NCBI GenBank assembly: GCA_945910395.1
Contig: CAMDYX010000015.1
Span: forward strand, 1-54,189
Direction: 5' to 3'
Origin: an uncultured Agathobacter sp.
GTDB taxonomy: Bacteria; Bacillota; Clostridia; Lachnospirales; Lachnospiraceae
DNA length: 54,189 nt
Shown: in pieces, positions 45,435-54,098 of the stretch
How the letters are laid out: each line of letters begins with the position of its first letter
How positions within the stretch are numbered: position 1 is the first letter of the stretch
Position numbers and translations under genes: made by a program
Notes under the pieces: model-generated
Databases searched by the model: none
The model's input: only the letters and a program-made list of their open reading frames with translations
What the model was told of the DNA's origin: nothing

Positions 45435-46631
45435 ATGAAAAAGAAAATTGTTACTGTGCTCTTATGCGCAGCAGTTGCAACATCCCTTCTTGCCTGTGGC
45501 AATAAGGAAAATAATACACAGACAACAGAGGCTGCTACAGAGTCTGTTGCAGAGCCAACAACAGAAGGGGAGACCCAAGAAGTGACAGAGGAGACGATAA
45601 ACAGTCTTTCCTTTGATATTGATGCTACAAGCTGTGTAACCACCCTTGCGGATTATACAAATGTAGAGGTATCTTTAACCGGAGATTATGAAGTGCCCCA
45701 GGATTATGTGGATCAGGCCTTGGAGGGACTGTTGGAATCCGTTGGACTGACAGAACAGGAAGTGACGGATCGCGATGAGGTTCAGGAAGGAGATATCGCA
45801 AATATTGACTATACCGGCTACTTTAATGACGAAGCCTTTGAAGGCGGGACAGATACCGGATATGATCTGGCAATCGGATCAGGAGCCTTTGTGCCGGGCT
45901 TTGAAGAGGGATTGATCGGGGCAAAGGTCGGAGAGACGGTTACCATCGATGTAACATTTCCGGAAACCTACACCAATAACCCGGATCTTGCCGGACAGCT
46001 GACCCAGTTCGTCGTGACCATCAACAGCATAAAGGTGCCGGTTACCATTGATATGCTTAACGATGAACAGGTGGCAGAATATTTTGGCGATACCTATGAG
46101 ATTACTACAGTACAGGAGCTTTCCGATTATGCTGTAGGCTACGTAGAGGAGCAGGCTGTCACAAGCAGCATTATCGAGTATATGCTTACAAACAGTACCG
46201 TAGAGGTTCCGGAGGATTACTTAAATGCAAGAGTGGATGAGTATGTTGCACAGGCAGCAGCATACTACGGACTTGACATGGCATCTTTTGCGTCTATGAT
46301 GGAAGCATACGGTTCTTCTTTGGATGGCTACAAAGAAGAGATCAGGGAAAGCATAAGAGAGAGTATTGCCCAGGAGCTTATTTTTGAAGCAATCGGAATT
46401 CAGGAAGGATTTGACTCATACGGAGAAGAGTACGACGCGTTCATTCAGAAGAATCTGGATGAAAGCGCTTATTCTACCGCAGAGGACTTATACGATATCC
46501 TTGGTGATGGAAATCCTGAGTATGGCGAAAAGTATGCAAAACGTATGTATGTAATGAACCAGGCCTTGGATTTTGTAAAGAAAAATGCAACCGTTTCAGG
46601 AGCAAAAGTGTACACCTACAAGGAGCAGTAA
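45435..46631 (+). CDS. Exported trigger-factor-like lipoprotein with FKBP prolyl isomerase domain
   Basis: A 398-residue lipoprotein with lipobox LLAC (Cys21) and a Thr/Glu-rich linker. Its body reads like the second and third domains of trigger factor: an FKBP domain (about 95-195, GDIANIDYTGYFNDEAFEGGTDTGYDLAIGSGAFVPGFEEGLIGAKVGE) and a helical TF C-terminal domain (about 200-380). The ribosome-binding domain is absent. It probably folds secreted proteins at the membrane surface, a role analogous to PrsA. The cytoplasmic tig is at 30532. AAAGGA precedes the ATG. Confidence 0.9.
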   Translation: MKKKIVTVLLCAAVATSLLACGNKENNTQTTEAATESVAEPTTEGETQEVTEETINSLSFDIDATSCVTTLADYTNVEVSLTGDYEVPQDYVDQALEGLLESVGLTEQEVTDRDEVQEGDIANIDYTGYFNDEAFEGGTDTGYDLAIGSGAFVPGFEEGLIGAKVGETVTIDVTFPETYTNNPDLAGQLTQFVVTINSIKVPVTIDMLNDEQVAEYFGDTYEITTVQELSDYAVGYVEEQAVTSSIIEYMLTNSTVEVPEDYLNARVDEYVAQAAAYYGLDMASFASMMEAYGSSLDGYKEEIRESIRESIAQELIFEAIGIQEGFDSYGEEYDAFIQKNLDESAYSTAEDLYDILGDGNPEYGEKYAKRMYVMNQALDFVKKNATVSGAKVYTYKEQ

Positions 46632-46677
46632 TTGCTGTCTGTAGTTAATTAGGGGATTAAGAAGCGAGGAGAAAATT

Positions 46678-48069
46678 ATGGAACTGATCAATGTAAGAGA
46701 AATTTTCCGAAACCAGAAAGAGTATGAAAATAAGGAAATCACCATCGGCGGATGGGTCAGAAGCAACCGGAATTCCAAGAATTTTGGATTTATCGTTGTA
46801 AATGACGGAACCTTTTTTGAGCCGATACAGGTTGTTTATGGAAACGGACTTTCCAACTATGATGAGATTAGCAAAATCAACGTAGGCGCGGCAATCATTG
46901 TCCGGGGACAGCTGGTTTTGACACCGGAGGCAAAACAGCCCTTCGAATTGCAGGCAACAGAGGTTGTGATTGAAGGTGCATCTACACCGGATTATCCATT
47001 GCAGAAAAAACGCCATACCTTAGAGTATCTGCGGACGATTTCACACCTTCGACCAAGAACGAATACCTTCGAGGCGGTATTCCGTGTGCGTTCACTTTGT
47101 GCATACGCAATTCATCAGTTTTTCCAGGAGCGGGATTTCGTGTATGTTCATACACCGCTGATCACAGGCAGTGACTGTGAGGGGGCAGGAGAGATGTTCC
47201 AGGTTACTACGTTAGACTTAAACAACATTCCTTTGACGGAAGAGGGAAAGGTTGATTTTTCAAAGGATTTCTTTAACAAGCCTACGAATCTTACGGTGTC
47301 CGGTCAGCTAAACGGCGAGACCTACGCAATGGCATTTAAGAATATTTATACCTTCGGACCGACATTTCGGGCGGAAAATTCCAATACCACCCGTCATGCT
47401 GCTGAGTTCTGGATGATTGAGCCGGAGATTGCCTTTGCTGACCTTGAGGACGATATGATCCTGGCTGAGAGCATGCTAAAATATGTCATCAATTATGTGT
47501 TAGAGCATGCGCCGGAGGAGATGCGCTTCTTCAACAGCTTTGTGGATCAGGGACTTCTTGAGAGATTGAACAATGTTGTAAGCAATGATTTTGCAAGAGT
47601 TACCTACACGGAAGCAATTGAGATTCTTTCTAAGAATAACGATAAATTCGATTACAAGGTATCCTGGGGCTGTGACCTTCAGACAGAGCATGAGCGGTAT
47701 CTGACAGAGGAGGTATTTAAGCGTCCGGTATTCGTAACGGATTATCCAAAGGAAATCAAAGCCTTTTATATGAAGCTTAACGAGGACGGAAAAACCGTTG
47801 CAGCAGTAGACTGTCTTGTTCCGGGAATCGGAGAAATCATCGGTGGAAGTCAGCGTGAGGATGATTACGACAAGCTTCTTAACCGAATTACAGAGCTCGG
47901 ACTTAAGGAGGAGGATTACAAGTTCTACCTCGACTTAAGAAAGTATGGCTCTGCAAGACATGCAGGCTTTGGACTTGGATTTGAGCGCTGCGTGATGTAC
48001 CTTACCGGAATGAGCAATATCCGTGATGTCATTCCATTCCCTAGAACTGTAAATAACTGTGAATTATAA
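46678..48069 (+). CDS. asnS: Asparaginyl-tRNA synthetase
   Basis: A 463-residue class IIb synthetase. An N-terminal OB-fold anticodon-binding domain ([25 protein letters not shown]) is followed by the class II catalytic core: motif 2 [22 protein letters not shown], motif 3 [13 protein letters not shown]. The ending [15 protein letters not shown] is typical of AsnRS and separates it from AspRS. It charges tRNA-Asn in the cytoplasm. AGCGAGGAG precedes the ATG. No T-box was seen upstream. Confidence 0.98.
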   Translation: MELINVREIFRNQKEYENKEITIGGWVRSNRNSKNFGFIVVNDGTFFEPIQVVYGNGLSNYDEISKINVGAAIIVRGQLVLTPEAKQPFELQATEVVIEGASTPDYPLQKKRHTLEYLRTISHLRPRTNTFEAVFRVRSLCAYAIHQFFQERDFVYVHTPLITGSDCEGAGEMFQVTTLDLNNIPLTEEGKVDFSKDFFNKPTNLTVSGQLNGETYAMAFKNIYTFGPTFRAENSNTTRHAAEFWMIEPEIAFADLEDDMILAESMLKYVINYVLEHAPEEMRFFNSFVDQGLLERLNNVVSNDFARVTYTEAIEILSKNNDKFDYKVSWGCDLQTEHERYLTEEVFKRPVFVTDYPKEIKAFYMKLNEDGKTVAAVDCLVPGIGEIIGGSQREDDYDKLLNRITELGLKEEDYKFYLDLRKYGSARHAGFGLGFERCVMYLTGMSNIRDVIPFPRTVNNCEL

Positions 48070-48074
48070 TTTTA

Positions 48075-48257
48075 GCCCTTCTCCGGAATCGTGTTCCTGA
48101 GAATGAATTTTGCTATTTGAATCAGAACGTTTAAAAAGCGTCGGCACTTAATGAGCAATTTATTGCGAATTTAGTACCGTTACGCTTTTTACAAACGAGA
48201 GTGGGTTCTGATTCAAATATGCAAATTCATTCAGGAACACTTTTCCGAAATGGGAGT
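48075..48257 (-). repeat. Family 1 palindromic element, copy 9 (reverse)
   Basis: Starts CCCTTCTCCGGAATCGTGTTCC and ends ACTTTTCCGAAATGGGAG. The reverse-order core reads GTTTAAAAAGCGTCGGCAC...GCGAATTTAGTACCGTTACGC. It starts 5 bp after the asnS stop. Confidence 0.93.
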
Positions 48258-48311
48258 AATTTTAATAGTGAAAGTGTGACTTTCGATTCCTGAAAAAGTA
48301 CTAATTTTCTT

Positions 48312-48358
48312 CCCTCCCACATATAGTCTTAATAGACAAAACTGTGGGAGGGATTTTT
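48312..48358 (+). promoter_or_regulatory. Hairpin with T-run whose 3' arm is the ribosome-binding site of the next gene
   Basis: CCCTCCCACA (48312-48321) pairs perfectly with TGTGGGAGGG (48343-48352), and ATTTTTATTT follows. GGGAGGG is also the only good Shine-Dalgarno sequence for ATG 48363. The structure could end asnS transcription and, if read through, hide the ribosome-binding site. Confidence 0.6.
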
Positions 48359-48362
48359 ATTT

Positions 48363-48731
48363 ATGAAACTGTACAGGGAGCGATGGATGTATATCCTCAC
48401 TACACTTTTTCTGATGTATCTGCTTACGGTGCTGCTTTTGCTGGTTCTTACACTCTTGGTGTATCAATTGGATCTTGCGGGATGGATCGCCCAGCTTGGG
48501 GTGACCGTGGTCTATGTGATCAGCGGCTATTTCGGCGGGGTTCTGCTGGGGAAAAAAATACAGCACCAGCGTTTTTTCTGGGGAATGGGAATCGGAGGAC
48601 TGTATTTTGTGACGCTTCTGATTGCATCCCTGGTGGCAAACGGAGGTGCACTGAAAAAGGGATGGGTATGTATTTTCATATTTATTCTGTGTACCCTGTC
48701 AGCAGTATGCGGTGAAATGACGCGAAAATAG
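48363..48731 (+). CDS. TIGR04086-family membrane protein
   Basis: A 122-residue protein with four hydrophobic segments (YILTTLFLMYLLTVLLLLVLTLLVY, GVTVVYVISGYFGGVLLG). It matches TIGR04086, a family found in Clostridia next to SCIFF genes, as here. The function is unknown. Its ribosome-binding site lies in a hairpin arm. It stands between asnS and the SCIFF peptide gene. Confidence 0.88.
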   Translation: MKLYRERWMYILTTLFLMYLLTVLLLLVLTLLVYQLDLAGWIAQLGVTVVYVISGYFGGVLLGKKIQHQRFFWGMGIGGLYFVTLLIASLVANGGALKKGWVCIFIFILCTLSAVCGEMTRK

Positions 48732-48778
48732 GGCATCAGTATCATAAAAAAATGCTTCCCATATGCAAATACTTGTGC

Positions 48779-48784
48779 TATAAT
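48779..48784 (+). promoter_or_regulatory. Probable -10 of the SCIFF peptide promoter
   Basis: A perfect TATAAT preceded by TTGTGC, with only a poor -35 candidate (TTCCCA) 17 bp upstream. It lies 57 bp before the scfA start codon. Confidence 0.45.
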
Positions 48785-48841
48785 ACCAAAGATAGGCGAG
48801 CCATGTGCTCCCCAAGAAGAGCGAAAAAGGAGTGAAATCTT

Positions 48842-48985
48842 ATGAAGCACGTAAAGACACTTAATACAAGAAAATTACAGAACACCATCAAGAAGGGTGG
48901 CTGTGGTGAGTGCCAGACCTCTTGCCAGTCCGCTTGCAAGACTTCTTGTACAGTAGGAAACCAGACCTGCGAGCAGTACAAATAA
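48842..48985 (+). CDS. scfA: SCIFF ranthipeptide precursor (six cysteines in forty-five residues)
   Basis: A 47-residue peptide. A leader (KHVKTLNTRKLQNTIKKGG) is followed by a core with six Cys (GGCGECQTSCQSACKTSCTV...TCEQYK). Each Cys can be cross-linked by a thioether to an upstream residue by the radical SAM enzyme encoded next. SCIFF is nearly universal in Clostridia; its function is unsettled. AAAGGAG lies before the ATG. A terminator between it and the maturase suggests that the peptide mRNA is more abundant. Confidence 0.96.
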   Translation: MKHVKTLNTRKLQNTIKKGGCGECQTSCQSACKTSCTVGNQTCEQYK

Positions 48986-49014
48986 GACTGTACGAATTCA
49001 ATATGTTATTGTAG

Positions 49015-49047
49015 AAAACGACCGCACGCATCGCGAACGGTCGTTTT
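49015..49047 (+). terminator. Terminator between the SCIFF peptide and maturase genes
   Basis: A perfect 10-bp stem (AAAACGACCG / CGGTCGTTTT), followed by GTT. The T-run overlaps the stem. Confidence 0.75.
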
Positions 49048-49099
49048 GTTCGCAAAGCATAAAATTAAGATAAGAGAATAGAAAGAGAGGAATATTATA

Positions 49100-50464
49100 G
49101 TGGTTCATCAGTATAAGAACAACGGCTATGATATTGTCCTGGATGTAAATAGCGGCGCAATTCACGTAGTGGATGATGTTACCTATGATGTCATCGCTTT
49201 ATTTGAAGAGTACTGTTCAGAGGAAATTGTAAAGAAGCTGTCAGCACAGTATCCGGAGAGTGAGATCAAAGAGGCAATCGACGAAGTACAGGCTTTAAAG
49301 GATGCCGGGGAGCTTTTTACCGAGGATGTCTACGAGAAGCATATCATCGATTTTAAAAAGCGTCAGATCGTGGTGAAGGCCCTTTGCTTACATATTGCCC
49401 ATGACTGTAATCTTGCCTGTAAGTATTGTTTTGCAGAAGAGGGAGAGTATCACGGCAGACGAGCTTTGATGTCCTATGAGACAGGAAAGCAGGCCCTTGA
49501 CTTTTTGATTGCAAACTCCGGTTCAAGAAGAAACCTTGAGGTTGACTTTTTCGGCGGAGAGCCTCTTTTGAATTTTGATGTGGTCAAGCAGCTCGTCGCA
49601 TACGGACGGGAACAGGAAACGCTTTTCGATAAGCATTTTCGTTTTACCCTTACGACAAACGGGGTGCTGTTAAATGACGATGTCATGGAATTTGCCAACA
49701 AAGAGATGGACAATGTGGTGTTGAGCATTGACGGACGAAAGGAAGTTCATGACCGCATGAGACCCTTCCGCAAGGGTGCGGGAAGCTACGACCTGATTGT
49801 TCCAAAGTTCCAGAAGCTGGCCGAGAGCCGTAATCAGGACAGGTATTACGTGCGTGGAACCTACACACATTTCAATACCGATTTTTCCAAGGATGTACTT
49901 CATCTTGCGGACCTTGGATTTAAGCAGATTTCCGTGGAGCCGGTTGTGGCGCAGCCGACGGATGAGTACGCATTGCAGGAATCGGATCTTCCGGTTCTTT
50001 TTGAAGAGTATGACAAGCTGGCAGCAGAAATGGTTCGCCGCAAGAAAGAAGGAAATGGATTTAATTTCTTCCATTTCATGATCGATCTTGAGGGCGGTCC
50101 CTGCGTGTACAAGCGTTTGTCCGGATGTGGTTCGGGAACGGAATACCTTGCGGTAACCCCATGGGGAGATTTGTACCCATGCCATCAGTTTGTAGGAAAT
50201 GAAGATTTCCTGATGGGAAATGTGTGGGATGGCATTAAAGCAACCGAGCTTCGGGATGAGTTCAAATGCTGTAATGTATACGCAAAGGAAAAGTGCAGAA
50301 ATTGTTTTGCAAGATTCTACTGCAGCGGTGGATGTGCTGCAAACTCCTACAATTTCCACGGAACCATCACAGATGCCTATGATTTGGGCTGTGAACTTCA
50401 GAAAAAGCGCATTGAATGTGCGATTATGATAAAAGCCGCAGAGGCAGATAATGAGGAAGAATAA
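49100..50464 (+). CDS. scfB: SCIFF maturase (radical SAM/SPASM thioether-forming enzyme)
   Basis: A 454-residue radical SAM enzyme. An N-terminal precursor-binding region (residues 1-90, NNGYDIVLDVNSGAIHVVDD) resembles a RiPP recognition element. The radical SAM motif is CNLACKYC (Cys103, Cys107, Cys110). The C-terminal SPASM Cys cluster reads CRNCFARFYCSGGCAAN, for auxiliary FeS clusters. It installs Cys thioether links in the SCIFF peptide. GTG at 49100 follows AGAGAGG. The secDF gene lies 15 bp downstream. Confidence 0.96.
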   Translation: MVHQYKNNGYDIVLDVNSGAIHVVDDVTYDVIALFEEYCSEEIVKKLSAQYPESEIKEAIDEVQALKDAGELFTEDVYEKHIIDFKKRQIVVKALCLHIAHDCNLACKYCFAEEGEYHGRRALMSYETGKQALDFLIANSGSRRNLEVDFFGGEPLLNFDVVKQLVAYGREQETLFDKHFRFTLTTNGVLLNDDVMEFANKEMDNVVLSIDGRKEVHDRMRPFRKGAGSYDLIVPKFQKLAESRNQDRYYVRGTYTHFNTDFSKDVLHLADLGFKQISVEPVVAQPTDEYALQESDLPVLFEEYDKLAAEMVRRKKEGNGFNFFHFMIDLEGGPCVYKRLSGCGSGTEYLAVTPWGDLYPCHQFVGNEDFLMGNVWDGIKATELRDEFKCCNVYAKEKCRNCFARFYCSGGCAANSYNFHGTITDAYDLGCELQKKRIECAIMIKAAEADNEEE

Positions 50465-50479
50465 AGGAAGGAAAAGAAA

Positions 50480-52786
50480 ATGAAAAAGAGTAGAGGATTC
50501 ATCGTCATTGCACTTATCCTCGCATTCCTGATCGGAATGGGATATCTTGCAGCGACAACGGTTTCTGTTACAAGCACCAGCCAGAAAAAGGGCGATGGTG
50601 TTACAGATGCAGCAGGAATCAAACTTGGTTTGGACTTATCCGGTGGTGTTTCAATTACATACCGCATAAAGGATGAGAACCCATCACAGACAGATATTGA
50701 CGACACCATTGCAAAGCTTGAACAGCGTATCGAAGGGGATAATACAATTGCAACAACCGAGTATTCGGTATACCAGATCGGAGACGATCGTATTGCAGTA
50801 GAGATTCCCGGTGTATATGATGCAAATGCAGTTCTTGCAAAGCTTGGTAATCCGGGAAATCTGTATTTTATCACACAGACCGATGCAGATGGCAATGCAA
50901 ACTATGAGTATGACAGCACCATCGCCACTGAGCATCCGGAATGGTCTCCGTATTCTCTGACATCAGATATCGAAACCTTAATTGCAAATGGTTCTGTTAT
51001 TCTGACCGGTGAGGATGTACAGTCTGCAAGCGCGGTTTATGAGACAAATTCAACTCTTGGAACCCAGGAGCCTGTGGTTTCCCTGCAGTTCAATGACAGC
51101 GCAGCAGATATTTTCGGACAGGCTACCACCGCAGCTTATGCGGCAGGACAGTCTATCGGTATCTACTATGACGGACATTTCATCAGCGTGCCACGTGTAA
51201 GTGCAGCAATTCTTGATGGAAAATGTGTCATTAACGGAATGGGCGATTTCGATGAAGCTAACGAGCTGGCAACCTTCATTCGTGTTGGTGCAATGAAGCT
51301 AGAGCTGGAAGAGTTAGAGTCCAATGTGGTAGGAGCGCAGCTTGGCGGACAGGCACTTTCTACCAGTGTTAAGGCTGCTTTGATCGGTCTTGCACTTGTT
51401 ATGATATTTATGATTATCATGTATGGTCTTTCCGGTGTGGTTGCATCCGTTGCACTTTTACTTTACACCGCACTTGTTGTGAACTTTATCTACTGGTTCG
51501 AAGTAACACTTACCTTACCAGGTATCGCCGGTGTCATCCTTGGTATCGGTATGGCAGTGGATGCCAATGTAATTATTTACTCACGTATCCGTGAGGAGAT
51601 TGCTTCCGGCAAGACAATCGCTGTTGCGATGACAGACGGATTTAAAAAATCTTCCTCTGCAATCCTTGATGGTCAGATCACAACCTTTATCGCAGCCGTT
51701 GTACTTATGTTCCTTGGCTCCGGTACAGTAAAGGGATTTGCTTATACCCTTATGATTTCCATCATTTTATCTCTGTTTACAGCACTTGTTGTGTCAAGAT
51801 TTTTAATGAAGGCTCTCTATGCAGTTGGATTTAAGTCAGAGAAGCTTTATGGAAGAGCAAAGGAGCGCAAGTCTATCGACTTTATGAAGCGCAGAATCCT
51901 TTATTTTGTGATTTCTCTGGTTGTGATCGTTGCCGGATTTATCGGTATGGCAGTTAATGCAGGCAGCGGAAACAGGGCACTAAATTACAGCCTTGAGTTT
52001 GTCGGTGGAACATCAACAACTGTTGATATGGGAAAGAACTACACCATTGAACAGGTGGAGAAAGAGGTTGTTCCTGTTGTGGCAGATGTGATTGGAGATA
52101 ACGCTATTCAGGCTACTACCGTAGATGGAACAACAAACGTAGTATTAAAGACACGTACCCTGACTCAGGAACAGCGTGAGGCTGTTGACAATGCTCTTGC
52201 TGATAACTTTGGAGCAGTCCTTGTGGAATCTCAGAGTATCAGTTCAACCATCAGCAGTGAGATGAGAGCAGATGCAATCCTTGCGGTTATAGTAGCATGT
52301 ATCTGTATGCTTCTTTACATCTGGTTCCGTTTCAAGGATATTCGTTTTGCAGCAAGTGCAATCGCAGCACTTGTACATGACGTACTTGTTGTACTTACCG
52401 CATATGCCCTGATTCGTATTTCTGTTGGTAATACCTTCATCGCATGTATGCTTACCATCGTAGGATATTCTGTCAACGATACCATTGTCATTTTTGACCG
52501 TATCCGAGAGAATATGCACAGTGTTACAACTCCGACTCCGGAGAACCTTGCTGCGGTTGCAAATAAGTCTCTTACCCAGACCTTATCAAGAAGTATCAAT
52601 ACTTCCATCACAACCTTTATCATGGTATTGTTCCTGTTTATCCTTGGTGTAGCATCTATCCGTGAGTTCGCACTTCCGCTGATGGTTGGTTTGATCTGCG
52701 GTTCCTACTCATCCATCTTCATTGCTACCGAGCTTTGGTACATCATGAAGCTTCATTTAGGAAAAGGTCGCCTGATTAAGAAATAA
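50480..52786 (+). CDS. secDF: Fused protein translocase subunit SecDF
   Basis: A 768-residue fusion of SecD (about 1-465) and SecF (about 470-768). Each half carries six membrane helices; the SecD part has the GLDLSGGVSITYRI motif and the large extracytoplasmic P1 domain. It uses the proton gradient to pull exported proteins through SecYEG. The SecD/SecF order and junction (KSIDFMKRRILYF) are complete, with no frameshift. AAGGAAGG precedes the ATG, 15 bp after scfB, so the two are co-transcribed. Confidence 0.97.
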   Translation: MKKSRGFIVIALILAFLIGMGYLAATTVSVTSTSQKKGDGVTDAAGIKLGLDLSGGVSITYRIKDENPSQTDIDDTIAKLEQRIEGDNTIATTEYSVYQIGDDRIAVEIPGVYDANAVLAKLGNPGNLYFITQTDADGNANYEYDSTIATEHPEWSPYSLTSDIETLIANGSVILTGEDVQSASAVYETNSTLGTQEPVVSLQFNDSAADIFGQATTAAYAAGQSIGIYYDGHFISVPRVSAAILDGKCVINGMGDFDEANELATFIRVGAMKLELEELESNVVGAQLGGQALSTSVKAALIGLALVMIFMIIMYGLSGVVASVALLLYTALVVNFIYWFEVTLTLPGIAGVILGIGMAVDANVIIYSRIREEIASGKTIAVAMTDGFKKSSSAILDGQITTFIAAVVLMFLGSGTVKGFAYTLMISIILSLFTALVVSRFLMKALYAVGFKSEKLYGRAKERKSIDFMKRRILYFVISLVVIVAGFIGMAVNAGSGNRALNYSLEFVGGTSTTVDMGKNYTIEQVEKEVVPVVADVIGDNAIQATTVDGTTNVVLKTRTLTQEQREAVDNALADNFGAVLVESQSISSTISSEMRADAILAVIVACICMLLYIWFRFKDIRFAASAIAALVHDVLVVLTAYALIRISVGNTFIACMLTIVGYSVNDTIVIFDRIRENMHSVTTPTPENLAAVANKSLTQTLSRSINTSITTFIMVLFLFILGVASIREFALPLMVGLICGSYSSIFIATELWYIMKLHLGKGRLIKK

Positions 52787-52819
52787 GACTTGGGAAATGC
52801 CTGGCATAGAAATGATAAT

Positions 52820-53003
52820 ACTCCCATTTCAGGAATGTGTTCCCAAATGAATTTGCATATTCGAGTCAGAACCCACTCTCGTTTGTAAAAAGCGTAGCGG
52901 TACTAAATTCGCAATAAATTGCTCATTAAGTGCCGACGCTTTTTAAACGTTCTGATTCGAATAGCAAAATTCATTCTAAGGAACACAAATCCGAAATGGG
53001 GTA
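52820..53003 (+). repeat. Family 1 palindromic element, copy 10 (forward)
   Basis: Starts ACTCCCATTTCAGGAATGTG and ends CACAAATCCGAAATGGGGT, with inner arms carrying TTCGAGTCAGAAC/GTTCTGATTCGAA and the standard core. It lies between secDF and its terminator. Confidence 0.92.
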
Positions 53004-53020
53004 TAGAATAAGGTGATTTT

Positions 53021-53078
53021 GTACCGGCCTCAAAAGTTGGACTAGACAGTTTGCTTTTGTAGGACCGGTACTTTTTTT
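53021..53078 (+). terminator. Terminator downstream of secDF
   Basis: GTACCGG and CAAAAG pair with CTTTTG and CCGGTAC across short bulges, followed by seven T. It is on the far side of the family 1 copy. Confidence 0.8.
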
Positions 53079-53103
53079 ACTGGCTGGCAAGGTCGGGAAA
53101 AGC

Positions 53104-53259
53104 AGTAAAATGAGCTAGTGAAGTCTCATATTACTGACGGAGTGAGAAAAAATGTCAGTAAGATGAGCTGGTGAAGTGTCATATTACTGACGGAGCGAGA
53201 AAAAGCGTCAGTAAAGTGAGCATGTAAAGAGCCTTATTACTGATAAAGGCAGAAAAAGC
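53104..53259 (+). repeat. Three tandem 53-bp repeats with overlapping hairpins
   Basis: Units at 53104-53156, 53157-53209 and 53210-53259 (last one 50 bp, more diverged). The first two are about 87% identical. Each carries CAGTAA..TGA...TCA..TTACTG, and neighbouring units also pair as TTACTGACG...CGTCAGTAA, so alternative hairpins overlap. The array fills the gap ahead of the DUF1294 gene and would lie in its leader. No promoter was recognised. Confidence 0.85.
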
Positions 53260-53286
53260 AGTATAACAGAGAAAGGTTGGTGAAAA

Positions 53287-53550
53287 ATGGAGCGTATCAT
53301 TTACATTTATCTGATTATCATAAATCTGGTCGGGGTTGCAGTGATGGGAATTGACAAAAGCAAAGCAAGGCGGCAGGCCTGGAGAATACCGGAAAAGACC
53401 CTATTTCTCATCAGTATACTTGGAGGAAGCATTGGGACATGGGCAGGAATGTATTTGTTCCGTCACAAAACAAAGCATTGGTACTTTGTTGTGGGAATGC
53501 CTCTCATTCTTTTCGTGCAGCTTGCATTGGTGTTCTGGTATATGCGATAA
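53287..53550 (+). CDS. DUF1294-family membrane protein
   Basis: An 87-residue protein. It has two or three hydrophobic segments and the DUF1294 core (VMGIDKSKARRQAWRIPEKTLFLISILGGSIGTWAGMYLFRHKTKHWYF). This short form is common; the function is unknown. GAAAGGTTGG precedes the ATG, preceded by the tandem 53-bp repeat array. Confidence 0.9.
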   Translation: MERIIYIYLIIINLVGVAVMGIDKSKARRQAWRIPEKTLFLISILGGSIGTWAGMYLFRHKTKHWYFVVGMPLILFVQLALVFWYMR

Positions 53551-53705
53551 GCCTCCTGGAGCTACTACTTCTATGATATTTCAGGAAAACCTTTCCAAAA
53601 TGAGAGATTTTTTTCCGGTTATGGATGGAAGAAAAATAAGAGAGTAAAAGTAAGGGAGTATTAATAAGAGGGTAAAAATGTGTATGCATACAAGGAGAAT
53701 GTGTT

Positions 53706-54068
53706 ATGAAGTATGACTGGATTGATGAATACTTACTTGCAAAAAAGGGCGTTAATAAGGATTTTAAAGAGGAATGGAACTGGCGAAGATATATGATAGA
53801 AGGTAAGATGTTTGTAGCAGTATGCTTTGACGATGATAATAAGGAATCCCTGATCACTTTAAAACTGGACCCGATTGAGGGAGATTTGTTAAGGCAGAGT
53901 TATCAGGACATCATTCCGGGATACTATATGAATAAGGTCCATTGGAATTCCATTAAGGTGGATGGAGACATTTCGGATGATATGATGATGGATTTGTTAG
54001 ATAAATCCTATGAGCTTGTGCTGGCTGGGTTTAGTAAAAAGAAACAGATGGAAATCTTAGGTCTGTAG
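53706..54068 (+). CDS. MmcQ/YjbR-family DNA-binding-like protein
   Basis: A 120-residue soluble protein. It matches the MmcQ/YjbR (CyaY-like fold) family: YLLAKKGVNKDFKEEWNWRRYMIEGKMFVAV, LKLDPIEGDLLRQSYQDIIPGYYMNKVHWNSIKVDGDISDD. The end, LLDKSYELVLAGFSKKKQ, is typical. Members have a double-wing DNA-binding-like shape, but no clear role is known. AAGGAG precedes the ATG. No terminator was found other than the family 1 copy that follows. Confidence 0.92.
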   Translation: MKYDWIDEYLLAKKGVNKDFKEEWNWRRYMIEGKMFVAVCFDDDNKESLITLKLDPIEGDLLRQSYQDIIPGYYMNKVHWNSIKVDGDISDDMMMDLLDKSYELVLAGFSKKKQMEILGL

Positions 54069-54098
54069 AGTTCAAAAAAAGAAGAGCCTTTAAATTAA

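Noticed and set aside
46632-46677. T-box upstream of asnS
   Set aside because: The gap to the preceding gene is only 46 bp and lacks the T-box motif.
53104-53259. CRISPR array
   Set aside because: Units are directly adjacent with no unique spacers, and there are no cas genes in the window.
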